Source: Candidatus Peregrinibacteria bacterium CG_4_10_14_0_2_um_filter_38_24
Lineage (GTDB): Bacteria > Patescibacteriota > Gracilibacteria > UBA1369 > LOWO2-01-FULL-3
Length of the DNA: 54,784 nucleotides
Assembly (NCBI GenBank): GCA_002792535.1
Contig: PFOM01000009.1
Coordinates: forward strand, 1-54,784
Direction: 5' to 3'
Below are positions 10,547-19,503 of this stretch, in pieces (the stretch's first letter is position 1; every line of letters starts with the position of its first letter). A model generated the notes under the pieces. It saw nothing but the letters and a program-made list of their open reading frames with translations. It ran no database searches and was not told the DNA's origin. A program made the translations under genes and the position numbers.

Positions 10547-10769
10547 ATATAAAAAATACAGTCTTTTAATATCAGTTGCTGTATGCGGAATATTGACGAT
10601 AGCCTCCGTTGCATTTTTTCTGTTTTTATATGTGTCATGGGGAAACACGGATGACAAAATAACTCCGGAAGTTATAGAGATTAGGTTGCCCGTAATGAAC
10701 TGGTCGCAATATTCAATCTTGTCAAAAAAGTACGAGAATGGTATCCTAAAGAACGATATTAAAAAATAA
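10533..10769 (+). CDS. Small single-TM protein of pilus operon
   Basis: 78 aa, one TM, overlaps pilO-like ORF. Confidence 0.6.
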   Translation: MQINEYKKYSLLISVAVCGILTIASVAFFLFLYVSWGNTDDKITPEVIEIRLPVMNWSQYSILSKKYENGILKNDIKK

Positions 10770-10782
10770 CCTATCTTTTCCT

Positions 10783-11232
10783 ATGAAAAAGATCCTCAAC
10801 AGGAAGGGCTTCACGTTAGTTGAAGTGCTCCTAGTAGTTGTCATCATTGCGATTTTGGCAGCTATCGTCATCATTGCCATTAATCCGGCAAGACAAATCG
10901 CTCAAGCGAACAACACTCAGAGAAGTTCAGATGTCCAAGCTGTTATAAATGCTGTTCATCAGTCGGCAATTGATAATCGTGGAACACTTCCAACTGAAAT
11001 CACTGTTACAGCTACAGTTATTGGTAGTGCTGTAGGACAGATTGATATTTGTACAATATTAGTCCCTACCTACATGGCGGCAATGCCATTTGATCCTACG
11101 TCAACAGGTGCGGGATACACGGATTGCACAAATTACAACACAGGATATACAATCCTAAAAACTGCTGAAGGAAGAGTAACAGTCTCTGCTCCATCAGCCG
11201 AACTTTCAAAGACAATCAGCGTTACACGATAG
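10783..11232 (+). CDS. Type IV major pilin-like protein
   Basis: RKGFTLVEVLLVVVIIAILAAIVIIAINPARQI. Confidence 0.9.
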   Translation: MKKILNRKGFTLVEVLLVVVIIAILAAIVIIAINPARQIAQANNTQRSSDVQAVINAVHQSAIDNRGTLPTEITVTATVIGSAVGQIDICTILVPTYMAAMPFDPTSTGAGYTDCTNYNTGYTILKTAEGRVTVSAPSAELSKTISVTR

Positions 11233-11253
11233 TTTTTTTCTCAAGACAAAATC

Positions 11254-11283
11254 AAAAAGCCCTTTATCTAAAGGGCTTTTTTA
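11254..11283 (+). terminator. Intrinsic terminator of pilus operon
   Basis: AAAAAGCCCTTTA-tc-TAAAGGGCTTTTTT perfect hairpin with T tail. Confidence 0.93.
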
Positions 11284-11344
11284 GTGCAATTTTCTCGTTG
11301 ACCTTATGAAGTTTTCAGGCATCCCGATCACTTGTTATCTATAT

Positions 11345-11777
11345 ATGAACAATTTTTTAGAAAAATTTGTAATCCCGCTTGTTATAGCTTCCACCCCTGC
11401 TTGTGTCGATCAATATCCAGCGGGAGATCAGGAAGTACCGATTGGGGCTTTATAGCTTTACATTATCGACAGATTTTTTTGATTTTTATCATTTCGAAAA
11501 TGGTGACGGATGTATAAAATGCGGAAAACCAAATCTTAAAGTCCGTAATCCATCCGACTGTGCTATGGAAACAAATTCTGCCTCTACATGCTTAGACTCT
11601 AAAAGTGAAGGAACAGCAAAATGTTTATTGTCAGATGATGATCAAAAGTATCAGATTGTCGAACAAAGATCTCCTCTCGACGAAGGATCTTCTCAGCCTG
11701 ATATTGATGCATTATTTCTCATGCTTCAATCCACAATGCAACTTCAAGGTTACGATTTATTACCATTTGAAAATTGA
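11345..11777 (+). pseudogene. Putative secreted/lipoprotein gene interrupted by frameshift
   Basis: Frame 2: MNNFLEKFVIPLVIASTPACVDQYPAGDQEVPIGAL* (stop 11453-11455); frame 3 continues TDFFDFYHFENGDGCIKCGKPN...LLPFEN* to 11777. Confidence 0.5.
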
Positions 11778-11829
11778 CAAATTTTCTGATGGTGATAATT
11801 TATAATCCAAACTTTTAATCCAAAAAACT

Positions 11830-12027
11830 ATGGCAGAAGTACCAGGAGAAGGAGAAGTTCAGGTCGAAAAAGCAGACCTAGATCCCTCAGCTACAACAGC
11901 AGAAACGGCAGTTGCAGAAGGCGTTGCAGGTAAAATTGAGGCAGTAAGGCCAATCGAAGGAGAAGCGCTTGCCACCGCAGTAGCAAGCATCAGTGACAGA
12001 CTGGATCCGGGAGCACAGCTCTGTTAA
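11830..12027 (+). CDS. Short acidic, low-complexity hypothetical protein
   Basis: 65 aa ORF with ATG just upstream of aspartokinase; downstream of TTGACA at 11774. Confidence 0.5.
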   Translation: MAEVPGEGEVQVEKADLDPSATTAETAVAEGVAGKIEAVRPIEGEALATAVASISDRLDPGAQLC

Positions 12028-12036
12028 CACTCCACA

Positions 12037-13599
12037 ATGCAACCAACGACTGTAAACAAAATTGGGGGTGCCAACATGTCACAGCTAGATGTAGTAAAAC
12101 AGCTCGTCGACACACTTGAGGCGCGAAAAGAAAACATGGTTCTTGTTGTATCCGCATTCGAAGGAGTCACAGATACACTAACCAAAGCGATGAATCGCCT
12201 AAGTGGCACGGATTATTCTGAAGCCGACATAGACGAGGCTTTTTCAGTAACCAAGGCAAAACACGATGAAATCATAGCAAAATTTTTTCCGGGAGAACGC
12301 GCAGATGCAGTCATTGCAAAATATGAAGCTGATTTTTGTGCTTTAAGGCAATCACTAATGACACACAAACAAGTATCAAACGTATTGATGCCAAAATCAG
12401 GGTCTTTCAAAATCCGCGATCAAGTTATAGGATTTGGAGAACATATAGCTGCAGCATTTTTGCAGATTTACCTTGAACAGGAGGAAAAAGAAGCTAGACA
12501 TTTCGAAAACGTAACAGCTGACGAAGAGATTTTAGATCAAGGTCCTATCACAGGAGCTAGGCTTCACGAAGCCAAAAAGAAGGGGATAACAAAAGCATTA
12601 AGAGAAGAGACCAGAGAAAATGTAATAAGAATTTTAGGAGGACACGTGGGAGAAACACCAAAAGGATTGATCCCACACCAAAGTCGTGGGTACAGCGATA
12701 TTATGGCTGTAGATACAGCACTTGCATTAAAGGATATGGGCGGAGATTTGACGGCAACAAGATTCTGGAAAGATGTTGATGGATATTTTACAGCAAATCC
12801 GAAAGATCTTATTTTAAAAAATGATCAAAATAAACCAATACTTCATCGTGATATTTCAAACGACGAAGCTCTTGAAAATGCCTCTGCTGGAAGCGGCCTT
12901 ATAAACGTAGGTGCGCTTGCCCTTGCGGCAAAGCATGGACTCGATCTACACATCAGAAACATAAAAAAATTAGATCCAGAGTTTGGGACAAACGTAACAA
13001 CGGGAGAAATAGTCACAAATAAATTATTTAAAACAATAGTAAGCAATCCACGTATAGACGCAATAACCGTCAAACTTTCACAAATGGCCGATCAAGATGG
13101 ATTCGCGGCGGCAATAGCGACGGCATTTGCAGAACAAGAACTATCAATCGATCAAATTGGAACAGATGGAACAAGTATGACATTCACTACAGTACTGCCA
13201 AAAGATGAAGCTGATCAAGAAGCATGCAGAGAAAAAATTAGAAAAATAAAGGGTGATTTAGGGATGATTGATATCAATGGAGAAAGATATAGAGTTGAAG
13301 GATTTCAATGGGCAGAAGGAAAAGCCACAGTCTCCGTAATTGGAAGTGAACTGTTAAAAAATCCCGGAGTTTTGGGATCAATATATTCTACTTTAACGGC
13401 TTCAGATATAGAAATTCACTTGGTCTCACACTCAATAATGAAGAGAAGATTCTCTTTCCTTATCGATCCTAACAAATGTCAGGAAGCTGTACGATTGATT
13501 CATTCCGTATATGTAGACAATGACAAAATGGTGATTGCAGAAGTGGATACAAAGAGGGCCGAACAAGAGGCCGGAATGAGGGGCACATTTCTAAGGTAA
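12037..13599 (+). CDS. Aspartate kinase with C-terminal ACT domains
   Basis: VNKIGGANMSQLDVVKQLV, VVSAFEGVTDTL, RGYSDIMA, FWKDVDGYFTANPK; C-terminal ACT-like regions. Confidence 0.85.
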   Translation: MQPTTVNKIGGANMSQLDVVKQLVDTLEARKENMVLVVSAFEGVTDTLTKAMNRLSGTDYSEADIDEAFSVTKAKHDEIIAKFFPGERADAVIAKYEADFCALRQSLMTHKQVSNVLMPKSGSFKIRDQVIGFGEHIAAAFLQIYLEQEEKEARHFENVTADEEILDQGPITGARLHEAKKKGITKALREETRENVIRILGGHVGETPKGLIPHQSRGYSDIMAVDTALALKDMGGDLTATRFWKDVDGYFTANPKDLILKNDQNKPILHRDISNDEALENASAGSGLINVGALALAAKHGLDLHIRNIKKLDPEFGTNVTTGEIVTNKLFKTIVSNPRIDAITVKLSQMADQDGFAAAIATAFAEQELSIDQIGTDGTSMTFTTVLPKDEADQEACREKIRKIKGDLGMIDINGERYRVEGFQWAEGKATVSVIGSELLKNPGVLGSIYSTLTASDIEIHLVSHSIMKRRFSFLIDPNKCQEAVRLIHSVYVDNDKMVIAEVDTKRAEQEAGMRGTFLR

Positions 13600-13664
13600 A
13601 CTTAAAACCTTGTCCTTTATTACCATATGTAATACGATAAACCCACAGTTTATATTTTTTAGAA

Positions 13665-14912
13665 ATGATAAATCCAGCAACTTTTATTCAGGACTTCAGA
13701 GAGTTGTACGCAAAATCCCCACAATGCGGTTCATGGACACGTGGCAGTGAAAATTGTGAATATGGAGATATTTTGACAATGTCTAAAAACTGTTACATGT
13801 GCTTCAACACAGGAAACAGCAGGAATGCTTATTACTGCGAAGACGGGCGCATTTTAAACGACTCAGTAGATTGTACTTTTTGCGAAAATTGCGAGCTTTG
13901 CTACGAGTGCACGGATTGCAATAATTGTTATAACTCAAATTTTTGTCAGGACTGCAACAACGGAAATGATATTAGCTTTTGCTACGACGTAAAAAGATGC
14001 AAAAATTGTATAGGATGCGTAGGCTTAAGGGACAAACAATACTGCATTTTCAACGAACAATACACAAAAGAAAAATACGAAGAATTTTTGAAAAATTTCA
14101 ATTTTAGCGATGAAAAAGTTCTCAAAATTACTGCGGAAAAAGTTGAAGAACTGAAAAGAAAAATTCCTAGGATGTTTACACATCAAATTGACACACAAAA
14201 CTGCACAGGGGATTACATCTATCACAGCAAAAACAGCTTTCAGTGTTTTGAGACAAGATATACCGAGGATAGCGGATATATCGTACAAGCAAACCTCGAT
14301 AAAGGCACAAACGACAGTTACGACTGCGGTCCTGTACCAACGGCGCTGGATTTATGTTACGACGCGGCATACGTGGATTATCTTTTTAATTGCGAACATA
14401 TTTATTGGGGAAGTCAGCTAAAAGATTGTGAATATTGCGTAAACTGTATCGAAGGAGGAAATCTTTTTGGATGCAATTATTTACACCATAAATCAGGAAA
14501 ATTTTACATTTTAAACCAAGAGGTGGATGAAGATTTTTACAAAAAAACTACAGAAGAAATAAAAAAAATACTTTTAGAAAATGGAATTTATACAATTCAT
14601 GACCTTATTCATAAAGATCTTACGAAAGCCAAAAACAACGTGGACAACAAGGATCAAAAAAGAAAATGTTTGATTTGCGAAGATGATTTTGAACTGACAC
14701 CACAAGAAATAAAATTTTATGAAGAAAGGAAAATAGTATATCCGGTTTATTGTTTTCCATGCCGAATGAAACAAAGATCAGTTTTAAGGAACGAACGAAA
14801 AATGTACAAAAGAAAATGCGATTCATGTAAAAATACATTGATAACCACTTATCCTGAAGACACGAAATATGTCGTTTATTGTTTAAATTGTTGGTGGAAA
14901 CACATAGGCTAA
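13665..14912 (+). CDS. Cys-rich CxxC-ladder protein with C-terminal zinc-ribbon domain
   Basis: CTFCENCELCYECTDCNNCYNSNFCQDC... ladder; C-terminal CLICEDDFEL...CFPCRMKQRSVLRNERKMYKRKCDSC...CLNC. Confidence 0.85.
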   Translation: MINPATFIQDFRELYAKSPQCGSWTRGSENCEYGDILTMSKNCYMCFNTGNSRNAYYCEDGRILNDSVDCTFCENCELCYECTDCNNCYNSNFCQDCNNGNDISFCYDVKRCKNCIGCVGLRDKQYCIFNEQYTKEKYEEFLKNFNFSDEKVLKITAEKVEELKRKIPRMFTHQIDTQNCTGDYIYHSKNSFQCFETRYTEDSGYIVQANLDKGTNDSYDCGPVPTALDLCYDAAYVDYLFNCEHIYWGSQLKDCEYCVNCIEGGNLFGCNYLHHKSGKFYILNQEVDEDFYKKTTEEIKKILLENGIYTIHDLIHKDLTKAKNNVDNKDQKRKCLICEDDFELTPQEIKFYEERKIVYPVYCFPCRMKQRSVLRNERKMYKRKCDSCKNTLITTYPEDTKYVVYCLNCWWKHIG

Positions 14913-14921
14913 CCTTTAAAA

Positions 14922-15209
14922 ATGTCAGAAAAAAATCAAAAATTAGAATGTGAAAAATGTAAAAAAGAATTTCTCGTAATAGAACAGGAAAGTAATTTTT
15001 ACAAAAGAAAAGGCCTTCCTCTGCCATCGATTTGCTCAGAGTGTAGGCGAGAAAGAAGGAACAACCTAAGAAATAAAAAACAACTTTTCGAAAGAACTTG
15101 CGACAAGTGCGGCACAAACCTAAAAAGCACTTACAAAAAAAACAGCAAATTCACAGTTTACTGCGAAAAATGCTACTTCGATTATATGGGTGGAAGCGAA
15201 ACTCTATAA
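14922..15209 (+). CDS. Stand-alone zinc-ribbon protein, paralog of C-terminal domain of preceding gene
   Basis: CEKCKKEF..FYKRKGLPLPSICSECRRERRNNLRNKKQLFERTCDKCGTN...YCEKCYF. Confidence 0.85.
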   Translation: MSEKNQKLECEKCKKEFLVIEQESNFYKRKGLPLPSICSECRRERRNNLRNKKQLFERTCDKCGTNLKSTYKKNSKFTVYCEKCYFDYMGGSETL

Positions 15210-15213
15210 CATT

Positions 15214-17013
15214 TTACCCTCTTTTCCCTTTCTTTCTGTCATTCTCCGTCAAAAGCTTCTTTCTTAGACGAATGCTCTTTGGAGTGATTTCGGCATATTC
15301 ACCTTCTTTTACGTATTCGATAGCTTTCTCCAAAGTCATTTCAAGTGGAGGAATAAGAGATATTGCATCGTCAGAACCTGATGCACGAATATTTGTAAGA
15401 TTTTTATTCTTAATAGCATTTACAACGATATCAGTACCTTGATTATGTTCACCGATAATCATGCCTTCGTAAATCTCAGTAGTAGGAGTTATAAATAGTG
15501 GACCTCTCTCTTGAAGTTTCCATAGAGAATAAGCCATAGTTTTACCTGTCTCGCCGGAAATCATTGATCCAACACCGCGTTTATCGATCGCTCCTTTATA
15601 AGGCGCAAAACGGTCAAAAGAATGATAAAGCGTTCCTTCTCCACGTGTCATAACCATATATTGTGAACGGAAGCCAAGAAGACCACGTGTAGGAATTTCA
15701 AATTCCAGAGAAGTATTTCCATTCTCGGATTTTACACTCTTAAGTTCACCTTTTCTCTTAGATAAGGCCTCAATCACTTTCCCACTCATATCATCAGGTA
15801 CATTCAAAACAGCGTATTCAATAGGTTCACATTTTTCACCGTTTATTTCCTGCATAATGACCTCAGGTTGCGAGATTTGCAGCTCGAATCCTTCACGTCT
15901 CATCGTCTCAATCAAAACGGCAATGTGCATTTCTCCACGCCCGTAAACTTTTATAGAATCAGAGTTCGGTACATTTTCGATTTTTAATCCGACATTCGTC
16001 TCAAGCTCTTTCTCAAGCCTTTCGCGAATATGACGACCTGTGACATACTTTCCTTCTTTCCCGGCAAAAGGGGAGTCATTTACTACGAATTCAATAGCAA
16101 TAGCCGGCGGATCGATCCTTATTGCAGGTAAAGCCTCAGCATTTTCATCAGTAGTAATAGTTTCTCCAACACTAATATCAGGAATTCCGGCAATCGCAAC
16201 GATGTCTCCGGATACAATTTCCTGTGTTTCAATTTTTTTAAGTCCTTTAAATGTGAAAACTTTTGTGAGTTTCCCTTTTCTTTTCTTCCCATCATAACCG
16301 ATAACGGTAACATTTGTTCCCTCTGCTGCTTTTCCATCAGTCACTTTTCCAATAGCCAAACGACCTATGAAGTTATCATAAGCAAGCGTTGCAGGCTGCA
16401 TTCGGAAAGGCTTTTCAAGATATGTATCAACTGGTTTTACATTTTCAAGAATAAAATCAAAAAGCGGAACAATATCTTTTTTCTCGTCTGTAAGTTGTTT
16501 GATCGCAATCCCTTCTCTAGCAATAGTGTAGATATAAGGGAAATCAAGCTGTTCATCTGTTGCACCCAAAGAAGAGAAAAGATCAAAAGTAAGATCAACT
16601 ACAGCGTCAGGACGAGCCATAGGCTTGTCTATTTTATTTATAACAACAAGAACTTTTAGTCCAAGCTCAAGTGATTTCTTAAGTACAAATTTAGTTTGTG
16701 GCATAGGGCCTTCATAGGCATCCACAAGCAGAAGAGTCGCATCCACTGTTCGTAGCATACGTTCAACCTCTGATCCGAAATCCGCATGCCCTGGAGTATC
16801 AACGATATTGATCTTAGTGCCTTTATAAAAAATCGCCGCATTTTTCGCATAAATCGTGATTCCTCTCTCCTTTTCCTGATCATAAGAATCCATCACGCAT
16901 CTATCAACATGCTGGTAATCTTCAAAAGCCCCACCGGCCTTCAGCAGAGCATCCACAAGTGTGGTTTTTCCATGATCTACGTGCGCTATGATGGCAATAT
17001 TTCGAATATCCAT
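15214..17013 (-). CDS. typA: Translational GTPase TypA/BipA
   Basis: [42 protein letters not shown]; full length. Confidence 0.96.
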   Translation of the reverse strand: MDIRNIAIIAHVDHGKTTLVDALLKAGGAFEDYQHVDRCVMDSYDQEKERGITIYAKNAAIFYKGTKINIVDTPGHADFGSEVERMLRTVDATLLLVDAYEGPMPQTKFVLKKSLELGLKVLVVINKIDKPMARPDAVVDLTFDLFSSLGATDEQLDFPYIYTIAREGIAIKQLTDEKKDIVPLFDFILENVKPVDTYLEKPFRMQPATLAYDNFIGRLAIGKVTDGKAAEGTNVTVIGYDGKKRKGKLTKVFTFKGLKKIETQEIVSGDIVAIAGIPDISVGETITTDENAEALPAIRIDPPAIAIEFVVNDSPFAGKEGKYVTGRHIRERLEKELETNVGLKIENVPNSDSIKVYGRGEMHIAVLIETMRREGFELQISQPEVIMQEINGEKCEPIEYAVLNVPDDMSGKVIEALSKRKGELKSVKSENGNTSLEFEIPTRGLLGFRSQYMVMTRGEGTLYHSFDRFAPYKGAIDKRGVGSMISGETGKTMAYSLWKLQERGPLFITPTTEIYEGMIIGEHNQGTDIVVNAIKNKNLTNIRASGSDDAISLIPPLEMTLEKAIEYVKEGEYAEITPKSIRLRKKLLTENDRKKGKRG

Positions 17014-17077
17014 GTTTTTTGTAAAGCCAAACCATTCTACATGGAAATTGCCTTAGTACAAGGGAAAATAAAAATTA

Positions 17078-17106
17078 TTGACATGTAGATTTAGAGAAGA
17101 TATTAT
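17078..17106 (+). promoter_or_regulatory. Sigma70-type promoter of TrpR-like gene
   Basis: TTGACA-N17-TATTAT. Confidence 0.85.
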
Positions 17107-17115
17107 GTCAACGTA

Positions 17116-17127
17116 TTAACACGTTAA
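17116..17127 (+). promoter_or_regulatory. Candidate operator dyad TTAAC-AC-GTTAA
   Basis: Inverted repeat just downstream of the -10, before the TrpR-like ORF. Confidence 0.4.
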
Positions 17128-17140
17128 AACGCAAAAGCGC

Positions 17141-17434
17141 ATGGAAAAAGAACTAAAAACAAAAGAGGTTAAGGAGCTATATTCGGTTATAAGCAACCTA
17201 AAAAATGCTAAAGAAGCCGAAAACTTTTTGCGTGATTTATGTACTATCTCAGAAATAAAAGCTATGGCTGAAAGATGGCAAGTGGCAGGATTATTAGATA
17301 AGAAAGTTAGTTACAGAGAAGTGGCAAAAACAGCAGGTTCAAGCACCGCAACGGTTACACGTGTTGCCGCTTGGCTTAATCATGGAACCGGAGGGTATAA
17401 ATTACTGCTCCATCGCCGCCGCGGCGAAAAATAA
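17141..17434 (+). CDS. TrpR-like / YerC-YecD family DNA-binding protein
   Basis: LRDLCTISEIKAMAERWQVAGLLDKKVSYREVAKTAGSSTATVTRVAAWLNHG. Confidence 0.92.
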   Translation: MEKELKTKEVKELYSVISNLKNAKEAENFLRDLCTISEIKAMAERWQVAGLLDKKVSYREVAKTAGSSTATVTRVAAWLNHGTGGYKLLLHRRRGEK

Positions 17435-17456
17435 TCAACAGTAATTTATATCCTTT

Positions 17457-17482
17457 AAACCGCAAAAGAACGCGGTTTTTTT
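17457..17482 (+). terminator. Intrinsic terminator
   Basis: AAACCGC-aaaagaac-GCGGTTT followed by T run. Confidence 0.8.
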
Positions 17483-17507
17483 ATTATTAATCTAATTCAC
17501 AAAATTT

Positions 17508-18347
17508 ATGGAAACTAAAAATATTCAAGATGAAGAAGCTGTTCAAAGCGAAATAACCAGAAAATTACAAATCGGAGTAACTGCGAAGGCATCTGCTCCA
17601 AAATATGCCGAAAGAACAGAACAATTAGCGCAAGAAACAAGATTTTGGATTGCGGAAAATAATGCAACCTTAATAGAAGGAATTGAAAGAGGTGAAGATG
17701 TTCTAAAGCCAGATTGTGACGGGATAATTCGAATAGAAGGCGGAGCAGGAAAAACATGCTTAGGTTCGGAAATAGACGTTATATATGCAGCTGACAAAGC
17801 GGAAATGCGAAAAACCGGACAAGTAATATTTTACGTCGATACAGAGGATACAGAATATCCAGAAAATCAAATAGCGGATGTTCCAGGAGAAAGATGCGCT
17901 ATCCAGGAGGAGGGAGACACTCCACAAAAAGCCGTCGAACTAATATTGCAAAGAATTAGAGAAGCGCTTGGGAACATCCCGATAGGTGTGGAAATAACTC
18001 CGCCTCAAGATCCAGCCTTTATAGGGCAATACTCAGAAGCTGCAGTAAAAATTCTCGGAAAAGGAAAAGTAAGTACATGTTTTGTTGTAGGTACAGAGCC
18101 AATGGACTCACTCAAACAAGGGATAGAAAAGGTTGTAGACTTCGACGTGATTCCATCTCCTTTGGCTGGCAGATACTTCGAACAATTCACGGATTATCCT
18201 TTTGATCCTCGCGTAAATTGGAAAGATTTCTTGGAAATTTTTAGATTTACGAGAGAGCAAATGCTACAAAGAGGTCTCATGTCCTCAGATAAAGCAGGAT
18301 GTATCTCATGCGGTATGTGTGATGTCATAGGTGATAAAGAAAAATAG
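17508..18347 (+). CDS. Uncharacterised 279-aa protein, C-terminal CxxCxxC motif
   Basis: Intact ORF between two terminators; C-terminus AGCISCGMCDVIGD; weak resemblance to C-terminal half of radical-SAM/biotin-synthase-like barrels. Confidence 0.7.
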   Translation: METKNIQDEEAVQSEITRKLQIGVTAKASAPKYAERTEQLAQETRFWIAENNATLIEGIERGEDVLKPDCDGIIRIEGGAGKTCLGSEIDVIYAADKAEMRKTGQVIFYVDTEDTEYPENQIADVPGERCAIQEEGDTPQKAVELILQRIREALGNIPIGVEITPPQDPAFIGQYSEAAVKILGKGKVSTCFVVGTEPMDSLKQGIEKVVDFDVIPSPLAGRYFEQFTDYPFDPRVNWKDFLEIFRFTREQMLQRGLMSSDKAGCISCGMCDVIGDKEK

Positions 18348-18357
18348 AGAAAAAGAC

Positions 18358-18393
18358 AATGGGGCTTCGTATCCAAACACCGAGCCCCATTTG
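18358..18393 (+). terminator. Hairpin, probable terminator
   Basis: AATGGGGCT...AGCCCCATTT, short T tail. Confidence 0.65.
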
Positions 18394-18489
18394 ACATTTT
18401 AAAAACTGATTGCATTCTGCCCCTAAAAATGATTCAATTAACAGTGGATGGGGCATAGAGACCCTATTGTTTATCTTAACACCAATACA

Positions 18490-19464
18490 ATGGCTACAAG
18501 AAAAAAAGTATTCGTCACGAGAGAGATTCCGGAGGTTGGACTAAAGATGCTTGAGGAACATTTTGACTTGAAGGTCAGAAGGGAAGATAGCCCTATTCCA
18601 AGGGAACAATTGATGGAAGAAATAAAAGATTATGATGGAATTATCACGATTTTAACAGACAAAATGGATTCGGAAGTAATGGACAATGCACCAAACCTAA
18701 AAATAATTTCAGCTTTCGCAGTAGGATATGACAATATTCAAGTTCCGGAAGCTACAAAAAGAGGAATTGCTGTTGGAAATACTCCTGAAGTTTTGACTCA
18801 ATCTACAGCGGAACACGCACTTGCTCTTATAATGTCAGTCGCAAAAAGAACAAATGAAGGAGACATGGTAATGAGAGAAGATTCATTCCCTGGTTGGGGC
18901 CCAATGTATATGCTTGGAACAGAGCTAGAAGGCAAAACTGTAGGAATTATAGGATACGGAAGAATCGGTCAAAAATTGGGAGAAATGATGGAGAAAGCAT
19001 TCGATTGCAAAATTATTTACATGGATCACAGCGAAAAGAGCACGGGAGGAGCAAGAAAAGTTGAGCTAGATGAGCTTTTGAAGGAGTCAGACATCGTTAG
19101 CATACACGTTCCATTAAACGAACATACGAGACACTTCATAGGAGAAAAAGAACTTAAACAAATGAAGAAAACTGCATATTTGATAAATACAGCACGTGGA
19201 CCTGTCGTTGACGAGGAAGCGCTGTTAAAAGCCCTTCAAGACGGTACCATCAGAGGCGCGGGAATGGATGTTTTCGAGAAAGAACCAAGACGTTTGGCTG
19301 GACTTGAGCAATGCAAAAACGTTGTAATGACGCCACACACGGCCTCTGCAACATGGGAAGCAAGAAGCAAAATGTCTGAGATCGCCGCAAAAAACATAAT
19401 CGGAGTTTTGATAGAAGGTGAAAAACCTGTAGCGATTTTGAACCCGGAAGTTTTGGCAAAATAA
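18490..19464 (+). CDS. D-isomer-specific 2-hydroxyacid dehydrogenase (glyoxylate/hydroxypyruvate reductase-like)
   Basis: GKTVGIIGYGRIGQKLG, NTARGPVVDEEAL, TPHTASATWEAR; start moved to ATG at 18490. Confidence 0.9.
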   Translation: MATRKKVFVTREIPEVGLKMLEEHFDLKVRREDSPIPREQLMEEIKDYDGIITILTDKMDSEVMDNAPNLKIISAFAVGYDNIQVPEATKRGIAVGNTPEVLTQSTAEHALALIMSVAKRTNEGDMVMREDSFPGWGPMYMLGTELEGKTVGIIGYGRIGQKLGEMMEKAFDCKIIYMDHSEKSTGGARKVELDELLKESDIVSIHVPLNEHTRHFIGEKELKQMKKTAYLINTARGPVVDEEALLKALQDGTIRGAGMDVFEKEPRRLAGLEQCKNVVMTPHTASATWEARSKMSEIAAKNIIGVLIEGEKPVAILNPEVLAK

Positions 19465-19503
19465 ATCCGCGAAGGATTTCTCACAATTTGAAAACTTACT
19501 CCT

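Noticed and set aside
18418-18459. TGCCCC...GGGGCA hairpin before the 2-hydroxyacid dehydrogenase as a riboswitch
   Set aside because: Only 6 bp with a large loop; no known aptamer features.
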